Below, piece by piece: positions 1-6,376 of a stretch of DNA of 9,718 nucleotides. Positions within the stretch are counted from its first letter, which is position 1. Each line of letters begins with the position of its first letter. Origin of the DNA: Acidobacteriota bacterium (GTDB lineage: Bacteria > Acidobacteriota > Terriglobia > Acidiferrales > UBA7541); assembly GCA_003224195.1 (NCBI GenBank), contig QHYP01000064.1, positions 2,298-12,015 on the forward strand, in the 5' to 3' direction. A model generated the notes under the pieces. It searched no databases. It was given only the letters and a program-made list of their open reading frames with translations, and was not told the origin of the DNA. Position numbers and translations under genes: made by a program.

Positions 1-645
1 CCAGTTGGGAGTCAGCAGGGGCAACGCATCGCTGGCGCCGAGCAGCTTTTGCACCGAATCCGGCCACAAGCAAACGCGCGGGTAGCCAGGTTCCACGAAA
101 TACTGTGCATTCTTTTCGACCAAGGGAACTATGTCCTCGCAGAGGATTCTTTCGCCTTGGAGGGCCAGCGCGCCCGCGGTCGTGGATTTTCCCGCCTCGC
201 TCGGCCCGGCCAGGACCACGGCATGGTCCCCCGCGGCTACGCAGCTCGCATGCAGGGCCATCACCCCGCGCCGCCTCAGAACAAAACCAAGAACCGGTCC
301 GAGCAGATAGGTCGACAGGTCCTCGATGGTAAGGGGAGGCAGAAAACTTCCCCACAGCCGAGTCGCGTTCCGATCCAACACAAAGCAGGCGCCATCCGAA
401 TATTCGAGGCGGAAGAATTCCTCCTGTCCCAATGTGGTAAGGACAAATGTCGGATCGTCGTGTTCGTTGCTACCGCGGCGCTCTAGGCGCTGCGCGGTCG
501 GCAATCGGTTCGCGAAAATGAGCCAATCCGGCTCGATCGTGAGAGACAGAAATAAATCCGCATGCGGGAGGTAAGCCTCGGTAAGTCCCGGAACGGGCCG
601 ATCCGACGCGATCCTCAGCCCGTAAACGAGATAGGAAGAATGCAC
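1..645 (-). CDS. HPr-kinase-like lasso peptide kinase (C-terminus cut by window edge)
   Basis: Predicted ATP-dependent kinase of the HprK-like family that accompanies some lasso clusters and phosphorylates a hydroxyl residue in the precursor tail (known for the paeninodin-type kinases; the role here is inferred). Reading from GTG at 645, 215 codons are visible. The N-terminal part begins YLVYGLRIASDRPVP, typical of these proteins. The nucleotide-binding core follows: His132 in LHAS, a P-loop GPSEAGKST at 147-155, and an acidic ED pair (E170-D171) in LCEDIVPL, matching the catalytic Asp region of HPr kinases. The C-terminal part is outside the window. The gene lies 46 bases after the lasso precursor. 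The start is uncertain: an in-frame ATG at 729 would add 28 residues and overlap the precursor by 38 bases, but homology appears to begin just after the GTG, and neither start has a strong ribosome binding site. Family assignment is firm; substrate is inferred. Confidence 0.85.
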   Translation of the reverse strand, partial: MHSSYLVYGLRIASDRPVPGLTEAYLPHADLFLSLTIEPDWLIFANRLPTAQRLERRGSNEHDDPTFVLTTLGQEEFFRLEYSDGACFVLDRNATRLWGSFLPPLTIEDLSTYLLGPVLGFVLRRRGVMALHASCVAAGDHAVVLAGPSEAGKSTTAGALALQGERILCEDIVPLVEKNAQYFVEPGYPRVCLWPDSVQKLLGASDALPLLTPNW

Positions 646-691
646 GCGCTCACTGCCGCTCGTTGGTCGGCTACAGCCAAATCGTATCTCT

Positions 692-841
692 TCACGCTCC
701 GGTTTTGCGCTTGGAAGACTTTCCGCCATCCAATTGGCCCATGTTCCCTGTTGCTTTCGTCATTTCCGTCAGGTCGCCATAAACGGTGAGCTTCGGCGCT
801 TGGTAGGGCTTCTTCGGTACTGCCGGCGGTTTCCGTTTCAT
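692..841 (-). CDS. lasso peptide precursor (A), 49 residues
   Basis: Small ribosomally made precursor. The leader (1-29) contains the lasso recognition signature: Y13-x-x-P16-x-L18, then G22 and T28. With cleavage after K29 these fall at -17, -14, -12, -8 and -2, the expected register for B1 binding and B2 cleavage. The core is 20 residues: ATGNMGQLD (positions 1-9) followed by GGKSSKRKTGA. Asp9 is the only acidic residue, so an Ala1-Asp9 isopeptide ring of nine residues is predicted. The ATG overlaps the TGA of the cyclase gene (shared ATGA, 841-838). A good ribosome binding site, AGGAG at 854-850, sits 8 bases upstream, so the gene can be translated on its own as well as by coupling. The tail is basic (K12, K15, R16, K17) with Ser13, Ser14 and Thr18 as possible kinase targets. 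Leader motif and neighbours make this call strong; the ring and cut site are predictions. Confidence 0.92.
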   Translation of the reverse strand: MKRKPPAVPKKPYQAPKLTVYGDLTEMTKATGNMGQLDGGKSSKRKTGA

Positions 842-2697
842 CCGCTACGCTCCTGATGGAATCTACTGAAAGTATGGGCCCTTTGCAACCAGTAGTTCAG
901 CGAAATGGGCCGAAGATCTGACCAGAGCCGTTCCTTAGCTGGCGCGGCGAGGATTTCGCATAACTTTGACCAATTGACGAACTGCTTAATCGCCGGATGT
1001 GGCTCCGGCAGCGGTAGAGGATGCCAATCGCGACGTTGCACGTGAAGCAGGAGTGGATCGCCGACCAGCGGCGTCTTTGGCCGATCCAAAATCTCTTCTG
1101 GCAGAAGGCCAAGCGACGATCGGCGCAGCAACTCTTTTTCCATACACCAAGGCACCGGAGGAACGCGAAGAAGGAACCGCAAAACGCGCCAGTCAAGAAA
1201 TGGCGCGCGCAACTCAACCGGCACACCCGTCCAGCCAGCGTCCTCTCCCTCTAGAACACTGGGCCAGAAGGAACCCGTGAGCCCGCGGTACGCACCGGGA
1301 TGGAGCGGGTGTTCGTCAAGCAAAGGTTTCTGCAGCTCGTGCCAGCGCTCCCGCAGGTGCTGTTGGCTTTCAAATTCCGCGGTCAGCCATACGGGATAGG
1401 CTTCATTCCCGCCCTGCCGCCCGAGCCATCTGCGAATCCGGGCGCGAAAGCCTCCCCGAAGCGGAGGAATCCGGCCATGCGACGCGATGTAGCCGCCAAA
1501 CGCGCGGATTAGCGCGCTGAAGCGCCGCCTCCGCGCCAAACAGACAAGGTGGGGCCACGCTTGGCCAGTCAGGACGCTATCGCCGCCGTCGCCCGAGAGC
1601 GCGACACGGGTGTGGCTGGCGATCTGCCGGTAGAGATCAATCTGCAGCGCGAGATACGGCTCGTGGCACGGTTCTGCTTGGCGCAATTCCTCCGAGTCCC
1701 ATCGAGAATACGGAAGATATGCGCCACCGGACAGAATCTCAATGGGAATGCCGATATGCGCAGCGGCTCGCGACGCGAAGTCGCCCTCTTCGTCCTCGAA
1801 CAGCTGCCGGTAGTCCACTGCAAGCGCGCGAAGGGACGGTCCAGCGCCCCCTTTCTCGGCGACCGATTTCGCGACGGCCGCGACAGACGTAGAGTCGAGC
1901 CCCCCACTCATAGACACCACGGCCGATTCGCGCGGCAATCGGTCGCGCACGGCCGCGGTAATCACTTGGCGAAATGCCTCGAGGTACTCCTCAGACCGCG
2001 TGAGTTCGAGCGGCTCCTCAATCGGCAGTTTTGCGTATCTCCGAACCCTCACTGCTCCGTCCGCAAAACAGAGCACGTGGCCCGCCGGGAGGCGCCGCAT
2101 ATCTCGAAAAACGGTTCGCTCGGGATCGCAGAACCAGCCCTCGAGCAGAAAATCTCCCACAGCGCGCTTGTCGAGGGCGTCGCTGATAACCGGCGAAAAC
2201 CGAAGGGCGTCCAGCGTATTGCTGCAGTAGAGGTAATTTCCAATGTGGGCGTAAAAAAACGGCTTCACACCCATGGGATCGCGTACACACCAGAAAGAGC
2301 GCGCCCGGCTGTCCCACAACACGAAGGCAAAATCGCCGCGAAGGAGGTCCAAGCAGGCTTCGCCCCACTCCGCCCAGGAGCGAAGAATCAATTCCTCATC
2401 CGTGGTTCGCTCGGCGATTCGATGGCTCGCAGCTTCCAGTCGCCGCCGCAAATCCTCCCGGCCATCGAGCCGCGCATCGGCAAGCAGCCATGTTCGGCCA
2501 TCGATCGTGCAGGGCTGCTCCCCACACTGAGGCGCGGGTCCTGTGCGCAAAAACGTAAAACAGAGGCCCACACCAAGCCCGCTCCAGACGCGGCGTGCGT
2601 CCGGGCCGCGAAAGGCGAGCGCATCGGCAAACTTTTCCAGCAGTCCCGCGTCTGGCGGTGCTCCGTCGGCAGAAACAATTCCCGCGATGCCGCTCAC
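838..2697 (-). CDS. lasso peptide cyclase (C), asparagine-synthetase-like
   Basis: Predicted lasso cyclase (McjC type): it adenylates the side chain of Asp9 in the cleaved core and catalyses attack by the new N-terminus to form the macrolactam. It has 619 residues. The N-terminal glutaminase-like domain (about 1-210) starts MSGIAGIV, so the Cys2 nucleophile of true class II asparagine synthetases is Ser, consistent with loss of glutamine hydrolysis. The C-terminal synthetase domain carries the PP-loop SMSGGLDST (262-270), LSGDGGD (367-373) and the RAPFLD motif (497-502). The start is GTG at 2697, with GGAG 5 bases upstream; it overlaps the B2 stop (GTGA). The stop overlaps the precursor ATG. 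Ordinary AsnB is the alternative, but the missing Cys2 and the adjacent B1, B2 and precursor genes argue for a cyclase. Confidence 0.92.
   Translation of the reverse strand: MSGIAGIVSADGAPPDAGLLEKFADALAFRGPDARRVWSGLGVGLCFTFLRTGPAPQCGEQPCTIDGRTWLLADARLDGREDLRRRLEAASHRIAERTTDEELILRSWAEWGEACLDLLRGDFAFVLWDSRARSFWCVRDPMGVKPFFYAHIGNYLYCSNTLDALRFSPVISDALDKRAVGDFLLEGWFCDPERTVFRDMRRLPAGHVLCFADGAVRVRRYAKLPIEEPLELTRSEEYLEAFRQVITAAVRDRLPRESAVVSMSGGLDSTSVAAVAKSVAEKGGAGPSLRALAVDYRQLFEDEEGDFASRAAAHIGIPIEILSGGAYLPYSRWDSEELRQAEPCHEPYLALQIDLYRQIASHTRVALSGDGGDSVLTGQAWPHLVCLARRRRFSALIRAFGGYIASHGRIPPLRGGFRARIRRWLGRQGGNEAYPVWLTAEFESQQHLRERWHELQKPLLDEHPLHPGAYRGLTGSFWPSVLEGEDAGWTGVPVELRAPFLDWRVLRFLLRVPPVPWCMEKELLRRSSLGLLPEEILDRPKTPLVGDPLLLHVQRRDWHPLPLPEPHPAIKQFVNWSKLCEILAAPAKERLWSDLRPISLNYWLQRAHTFSRFHQERSG
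850..854 (-). promoter_or_regulatory. ribosome binding site of the lasso precursor
   Basis: AGGAG on the minus strand, 8 bases before the precursor ATG, lying inside the end of the cyclase gene. It supports the chosen start of the short gene and may raise translation of the precursor relative to the enzymes on the same transcript. Confidence 0.7.
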
Positions 2698-3176
2698 TGC
2701 GTCTCCGTGAGGCCGACGGGGAGCGTCCCGTCGAACGCAGCATAGTGGCGGTGAAGCTCCTCAGGGTCATTGATCGCCGCTCCGCCACATTCCACCCACG
2801 CGTGAGCTTCGAATTCTTTGTCCAGCTTGCGAGCGCCAATCCGAAGCTGCGCCGGTATGCCCTGCCGCTGCAGGAGAAACCACAATATGAGCGACTCTTC
2901 GAGGCATGTTGACCAGCCAATCCCGTAGCGTGCAGCCGCGCGGACCATGCGCACCGTCGTGTTGACCAGGAGCGAAATATCCTCTGTCTGCGGGCTTGCC
3001 ATCGCGTGGGATCGAGGGACTTTCTGCAGCGTTTGATATGTGCGCCGGAAGCCAACAAAATACAAACTTATCTGTAGCGCCGCCAAGAGCGCCGCCGCGC
3101 GGAGGAAGGCTCCCTGCTCTCGCCGGTCGAGCTTCCTAAACCGCTGGAGGCGTTCCCGAGTTATTCGGAGTGACAT
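2694..3176 (-). CDS. lasso peptide leader peptidase (B2), transglutaminase-like
   Basis: Cysteine protease of the lasso B2 family (transglutaminase-core fold) that removes the leader from the precursor; expected to act in the cytoplasm with B1 and C. It has 160 residues, a normal length for a stand-alone B2. The catalytic triad is visible: Cys91 in STCLEESL, His125 in FEAHAWVE, Asp137 in INDPEE. The CLxxSLxLxxLLxRxG-like helix after the Cys (91-106) is characteristic. The N-terminal 60 residues are helical with a hydrophobic stretch at 23-42. The ATG lies within the end of the B1 gene (about 41 bases overlap) without a clear ribosome binding site, suggesting translational coupling. Its TGA overlaps the cyclase GTG. 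The predicted cut is after Lys29 of the precursor, two residues after Thr28. Confidence 0.92.
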   Translation of the reverse strand: MSLRITRERLQRFRKLDRREQGAFLRAAALLAALQISLYFVGFRRTYQTLQKVPRSHAMASPQTEDISLLVNTTVRMVRAAARYGIGWSTCLEESLILWFLLQRQGIPAQLRIGARKLDKEFEAHAWVECGGAAINDPEELHRHYAAFDGTLPVGLTETQ

Positions 3177-3441
3177 GAAGCAGGCCGTTGGTCACAAGGC
3201 GCTGAAGGAGGTCCTCTAAATTCATGCGGAGCAAGTCGGCGTCCACCTCATACTCCGCCAGCAATTGTTGGTAGACGGCATCGATGGAAGGCAGGCTTGT
3301 CAGAAGCTGCCACATTCTCGTGCCCGTCTCGTCCAGACCGAAATAGCGCTCGGTCTCGAGGTTCAGGAAGACCGATTCCCCGTCGAGAACCCGCACCAAC
3401 ACGTGCGATGGAACCGCAACGCGATCCGCAAACGCCACCAT
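3136..3441 (-). CDS. lasso peptide B1 protein, PqqD-like RiPP recognition element
   Basis: Small PqqD-fold protein that binds the YxxP motif of the lasso leader and presents the precursor to B2. It has 101 residues from ATG at 3441. Segment 24-46 (VFLNLETERYFGLDETGTRMW) has the strand-turn-helix look of PqqD: 'LN.ET..YFGLD..G..MW..L'. The C-terminal helices (about 52-91) complete the winged-helix-like fold. TTG at 3447 is an alternative start (103 residues); ATG is preferred because a weak GGGA lies 10 bases upstream of it. The gene begins 50 bases after the TPR gene ends, with no promoter seen between, and overlaps the B2 gene. A split B1/B2 arrangement is usual outside the microcin J25 group. 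Confidence 0.88.
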   Translation of the reverse strand: MVAFADRVAVPSHVLVRVLDGESVFLNLETERYFGLDETGTRMWQLLTSLPSIDAVYQQLLAEYEVDADLLRMNLEDLLQRLVTNGLLHVTPNNSGTPPAV

Positions 3442-3491
3442 CAGCAAATTATCCCGTCAGCCGCCGACCCGTCACGCATTTCGAGGATTCT

Positions 3492-4640
3492 TCAGGACTT
3501 CTTTTTTCTCATCCCGTACGAAGTCTTGATGCCGGGGGCCATCTTCTGCAGCTCCTCAAGACCCAGCTTGGCCTGCTGGCCATAAGCCCCGTTCGGATCC
3601 AACGCGATGGCCTTTTCGTAAGCTTCGACGGTTCCGGGCAGTATGATCGGCTTCATTTCCCCACTTTCCTTCTTCCAATCCATCGCACCTACCAGAGCGG
3701 CCCCAAGCAGATACCAGGTCTGTGCGCTTTTCGGATCGAGTTCAGATGCCTTCTGCAGTGGCTCTACGGCATCCTTCATTCGCCCTACGTTATATAGCAC
3801 GATACCGAAGTTGCGCCAGGCCTGTGCTGCGCTTGCGGGATCAAGTTGCACACTCTTCATATACTCGGCTTTGGCTTCATCAATCTTCCCCGCCTTCGCC
3901 AAGACGTTGCCCAGATTGTTGTGGTAGCCCGGAACGTCCGGCTTCAGCGTCACGGCTTGCTGATATGCGTTGACGGCGTCGTCGGTCCGTCCGGCCACAT
4001 CGTAGGCCTCTCCCAACTTCGCCCAGAACAGAGGCTGGTTCTGGTCCTTCTCCCCCGTCCCTTTCTGCGCCGCTTCATATTCCGTCGCCGCTTGGTTGGA
4101 AAGGTCCGCGAGTTTCTGCTTCAACGCGTCGCGCTGGTCGGCGGGTGCTTTCTGCAGGTCATTCTTGACCTGTTTCATCTGTTCCAGAATCGCATTTCCT
4201 GCGGCGAAGTGCGTTTTTACGCTCTCGAATTTCTGTTTTTCCTCTTCCTGCTTTTTCACCGCTTCGGTGTATTGCGCGCCTTGCTTGGCCACGATGTCCT
4301 TGAAGTTGAGATCCGCGACAGTGTCATTCCCGCCAGGCACATTCACCTTCGCCTCGTACGGCTGGGGCTGACCGGGGAGCAGGATATTCAGCGTGTATAT
4401 GCCGTGCCGAAGATTCCGCAGAATGTAATTCCCCTTCTCGTCCGTCTTCGCGTCAAACTTCGTTCCCTGATCGCTTATAGCCTGAATTCCAAGATTGGCC
4501 CACGGCTTCCCCGCGACGTCCAGAATCTGTCCGCGAATCACGCCATCATTCTGTGCCGCGGCAGGTCTGGGTGCCAGCACGCACAAAAGTGCCACGACCG
4601 CCACAGCGGCCCGCAGTCCCCAATTTCCGGTTCTCTTCAT
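3492..4640 (-). CDS. secreted TPR protein with carboxypeptidase-regulatory-like domain
   Basis: Exported protein of 382 residues; specific function not recognised. It has a signal peptide (basic MKRTGNWGLR, hydrophobic 11-23, likely cut near APRPAAA-Q at 29-30), so it acts in the periplasm or envelope. Residues 34-112 form a carboxypeptidase-regulatory-like/CnaB-type beta-sandwich (GVIRGQILDVAGKPWANLGI, then DEKGNYILRNLRHGIYTL). Residues 115-195 are charged and helical, probably coiled coil. At least three TPR units follow (about 204-237, 238-270, 272-305), with a partial fourth to 352. The C-terminus is basic. The ATG has a strong AAGGAG 8 bases upstream and its own promoter. This architecture is common in acidobacteria. 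It leads the transcript that runs into the lasso genes, but whether it serves the lasso peptide is unknown. Confidence 0.85.
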   Translation of the reverse strand: MKRTGNWGLRAAVAVVALLCVLAPRPAAAQNDGVIRGQILDVAGKPWANLGIQAISDQGTKFDAKTDEKGNYILRNLRHGIYTLNILLPGQPQPYEAKVNVPGGNDTVADLNFKDIVAKQGAQYTEAVKKQEEEKQKFESVKTHFAAGNAILEQMKQVKNDLQKAPADQRDALKQKLADLSNQAATEYEAAQKGTGEKDQNQPLFWAKLGEAYDVAGRTDDAVNAYQQAVTLKPDVPGYHNNLGNVLAKAGKIDEAKAEYMKSVQLDPASAAQAWRNFGIVLYNVGRMKDAVEPLQKASELDPKSAQTWYLLGAALVGAMDWKKESGEMKPIILPGTVEAYEKAIALDPNGAYGQQAKLGLEELQKMAPGIKTSYGMRKKKS

Positions 4641-4648
4641 ACTGAATT

Positions 4649-4655
4649 CTCCTTT
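4649..4655 (-). promoter_or_regulatory. strong ribosome binding site of the TPR gene
   Basis: AAAGGAG on the minus strand, 8 bases before the ATG at 4640, immediately after the second leader hairpin. It fixes the start used for the TPR protein. Confidence 0.7.
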
Positions 4656-4657
4656 GT

Positions 4658-4687
4658 GGCAAGGAGTTCTTGCCGGGTCACGCCCGG
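4658..4687 (-). promoter_or_regulatory. two tandem hairpins in the 5' leader of the TPR-lasso operon
   Basis: Two perfect inverted repeats lie between the predicted transcription start and the ribosome binding site: CCGGG/CCCGG (4687-4673) and GGCAAG/CTTGCC (4674-4658), sharing about one base. Neither is followed by a T-run, so they are not typical terminators. They could stabilise the 5' end or control translation; this is inferred from structure alone. Confidence 0.45.
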
Positions 4688-4699
4688 TTGCAGAGCTCT

Positions 4700-4727
4700 A
4701 TTATCCTCTTTTGTGGCGGGATTCCAA
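4700..4727 (-). promoter_or_regulatory. sigma70-type promoter for the TPR-lasso operon
   Basis: On the minus strand, -35 TTGGAA (4727-4722), a 16-base spacer and -10 GATAAT (4705-4700) sit in the 108-base gap between queC and the TPR gene. Predicted transcription starts near 4693, about 50 bases before the ATG. No other convincing promoter was found before B1, so this probably drives the lasso genes too. Confidence 0.6.
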
Positions 4728-4748
4728 CATGGAGGTGGGCATTCAAGG

Positions 4749-5459
4749 TCAGGCGGAAACAGCGCGGCGATACGGAATCGGATCTGCCGCGCCCGCCTCA
4801 GTAAAGGCGCGCAGTCGCAGCAAACAACTGTCGCATGCGCCGCACGCCGCATCCTCGCTCTGATAGCACGACCAGGTTAGATGCAACGGCGCCCCGAGTT
4901 CGATGCCCCGCCGGACAATCTCCTTCTTTCGCATGGCGATGACCGGCGTGGCGATCTCGATCTGCGTTTCCGGCCTCGTGCCCGCGCGCACCAGCTCTTG
5001 AAACACGCGGTAATATTGCGGCCGGCAGTCCGGGTAGCCCGAACTGTCCTCCGCCACCGCGCCGATGTAGACCGCTCCCGCGCCGATCGCCTCCGCCCAG
5101 CTCACCGCCACCGACAGAAAATGCGCGTTGCGGAAGGGCACATACGTCACGGGAATCGCACTCCCTTGCGGGCCCGCCGCGCCCAGTTCGTTCTCCGGCA
5201 CCCCGATTCGCATATCCGTCAAAGCGGAGCCCCCGATCGCGCGGAAGTGGCCGAGTTGCGCCACCAGCCTTTCGCGCACGCTCCAGAAATCCGCGATCTC
5301 TTCAAATGCTTGCCGCTCGCGCTTTTCCGTCCGCTGACCGTAGCTCGCGTGCAGCAGCGCCAGGTTCCCCTCACCGTGTCCCTCGCGCGCTATGGCCGCC
5401 GTGACGCACGAGTCCATCCCGCCGCTCAGCAGCACCACGGCTTTGCGCGCATCTTTCAT
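4749..5459 (-). CDS. queC: 7-cyano-7-deazaguanine (preQ0) synthase QueC
   Basis: Converts 7-carboxy-7-deazaguanine to preQ0 using ATP and ammonia, in the cytoplasm, on the queuosine pathway. 236 residues, normal length. The PP-loop is SGGMDS at 12-17. The YPDCRP segment at 142-147 is the conserved family motif, and the zinc-binding cysteines are C198, C206, C209 and C212 (WSCYQSEDAACGACDSC). The start ATG at 5459 is 4 bases after the queE stop, so the two are almost certainly co-translated. It is the last gene of the queD-membrane protein-queE-queC run. No terminator is seen after it; the next element downstream is the TPR promoter, so some read-through into the lasso operon is possible. Confidence 0.95.
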   Translation of the reverse strand: MKDARKAVVLLSGGMDSCVTAAIAREGHGEGNLALLHASYGQRTEKRERQAFEEIADFWSVRERLVAQLGHFRAIGGSALTDMRIGVPENELGAAGPQGSAIPVTYVPFRNAHFLSVAVSWAEAIGAGAVYIGAVAEDSSGYPDCRPQYYRVFQELVRAGTRPETQIEIATPVIAMRKKEIVRRGIELGAPLHLTWSCYQSEDAACGACDSCLLRLRAFTEAGAADPIPYRRAVSA

Positions 5460-5463
5460 CGCA

Positions 5464-6159
5464 TCAGACGCCCCTCATCGCCGGATCCCAAATGAACTTG
5501 TGGAGCTGCAATCCCAGCCGCACGAGCAGTCGGTCTTCCAAAATCCATTCGGAGAGCACACGCGCGCTCAGGCCCTGCCATTTCCCTTCCGGGTCCTCAA
5601 ATACCGGTGAGAACAATATCTGGCGAACGCGGGCGTCCAGCCCATGCTCGCGCGTGAACTCGCGCGCGAACTCGTAGTCACGCCGCGTCGAAATCACAAA
5701 CTTCACTTCGTCATTTGAAGAGAGGCTTTCCAGATTCTTCATCTCGAACGTGTCCGGCTCGCCCGAATCCGGGCACTTCACATCCACAATCTTGATCACT
5801 TCCCGCGGCAGCCGGCCAATGAATCGCTCGCCGCTCGTCTCCACCATCACGGTGTAACCCGCTGCGAGAAGCCTTTCGGCGAGCGGGTGGATTTCTTCCT
5901 GCAGCAGCGGCTCGCCGCCCGTAAGCTCGACAAGTGAAATCGCCGGCCGGCTGTCCGGTTTGCCGGCATCGCGCCCCGCAAGCTCATCCACTCGCCTCAG
6001 CACCTCGTCCACGGTCATCTTCGCGCCGCCGTAAAAGGCATATGCCGTATCGCACCAGGCGCAGCGCAGATTGCAGCCCGTCAGCCGCACAAAAATGCAG
6101 GGCAGACCGGCGCGTGTGCTCTCCCCCTGGATGGATTTGAAGATTTCCGTAACGACCAT
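5464..6159 (-). CDS. queE: 7-carboxy-7-deazaguanine synthase QueE (radical SAM)
   Basis: Radical SAM enzyme that contracts 6-carboxytetrahydropterin to 7-carboxy-7-deazaguanine, the step before QueC. From ATG at 6159 it has 231 residues. It begins VVTEIFKSIQGEST, the typical QueE N-terminus. The [4Fe-4S] motif is C29-x3-C33-x2-C36 (CNLRCAWC), and the SAM-binding TGGEPLLQ is at 80-87. A longer reading from TTG at 6243 is rejected because it would overlap the membrane protein gene and adds a non-conserved Gly/Arg-rich stretch. It starts 13 bases after the small membrane protein gene and ends 4 bases before queC. A biosynthetic rather than DNA-modifying role is suggested by the complete queD/queE/queC set with no dpd-type genes in view. 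Confidence 0.95.
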   Translation of the reverse strand: MVVTEIFKSIQGESTRAGLPCIFVRLTGCNLRCAWCDTAYAFYGGAKMTVDEVLRRVDELAGRDAGKPDSRPAISLVELTGGEPLLQEEIHPLAERLLAAGYTVMVETSGERFIGRLPREVIKIVDVKCPDSGEPDTFEMKNLESLSSNDEVKFVISTRRDYEFAREFTREHGLDARVRQILFSPVFEDPEGKWQGLSARVLSEWILEDRLLVRLGLQLHKFIWDPAMRGV

Positions 6160-6172
6160 GACTTGGAAAGAC

Positions 6173-6361
6173 CTATCGTCCGCCGGGTTTGGCTTTTCGC
6201 GCCGCCCGCCGCCGCACCCACCACGCGGCTGCGGCAAAGCCAACCGCCGCCGCGATTAACCGGAAATAGCTCGGAGCAATCCCTAGATAATGGAATGCGC
6301 CGATATATCCCGCCAGCACCAGCAGCGCCGGAATAACAACGAGCAGAAACGACCGGTTCAT
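6173..6361 (-). CDS. small two-helix membrane protein in the queuosine operon
   Basis: 62-residue protein, not recognised. Two hydrophobic segments are clear: about 5-26 (FLLVVIPALLVLAGYIGAFHYL) and 33-48 (ending in AAAAWW). A strongly basic C-terminus follows (RRRAARKAKPGGR), which by the positive-inside rule would face the cytoplasm, placing both ends inside. It has an AGGA ribosome binding site about 9 bases before the ATG. It sits 15 bases after queD and 13 bases before queE, so it is part of the operon. It has no catalytic motif. It might be an assembly or transport accessory, or an unrelated passenger. Confidence 0.7.
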   Translation of the reverse strand: MNRSFLLVVIPALLVLAGYIGAFHYLGIAPSYFRLIAAAVGFAAAAWWVRRRAARKAKPGGR

Positions 6362-6376
6362 CGCCTGCGGTCCTTC

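Noticed and set aside
49..486. Plus-strand open frames over the left end
   Set aside because: They mirror the HPr-kinase-like gene, whose P-loop and conserved ED pair are clear on the minus strand.
1549..2745. 398-residue plus-strand open frame opposite the cyclase
   Set aside because: It lies entirely antisense to the cyclase, which has all family motifs, and its Arg/Pro-rich translation has no domain; a GC-rich antisense shadow.
2396..3058. 220-residue minus-strand open frame overlapping B2 and the cyclase start
   Set aside because: Out of frame with both enzymes, Arg/Ser-rich, no motif.
3846..4880. 344-residue plus-strand open frame opposite the TPR protein
   Set aside because: Antisense to a gene with signal peptide and TPR repeats, and it crosses the promoter and into queC; the Leu/Phe-rich runs mirror the Lys/Glu-rich coiled coil on the other strand.
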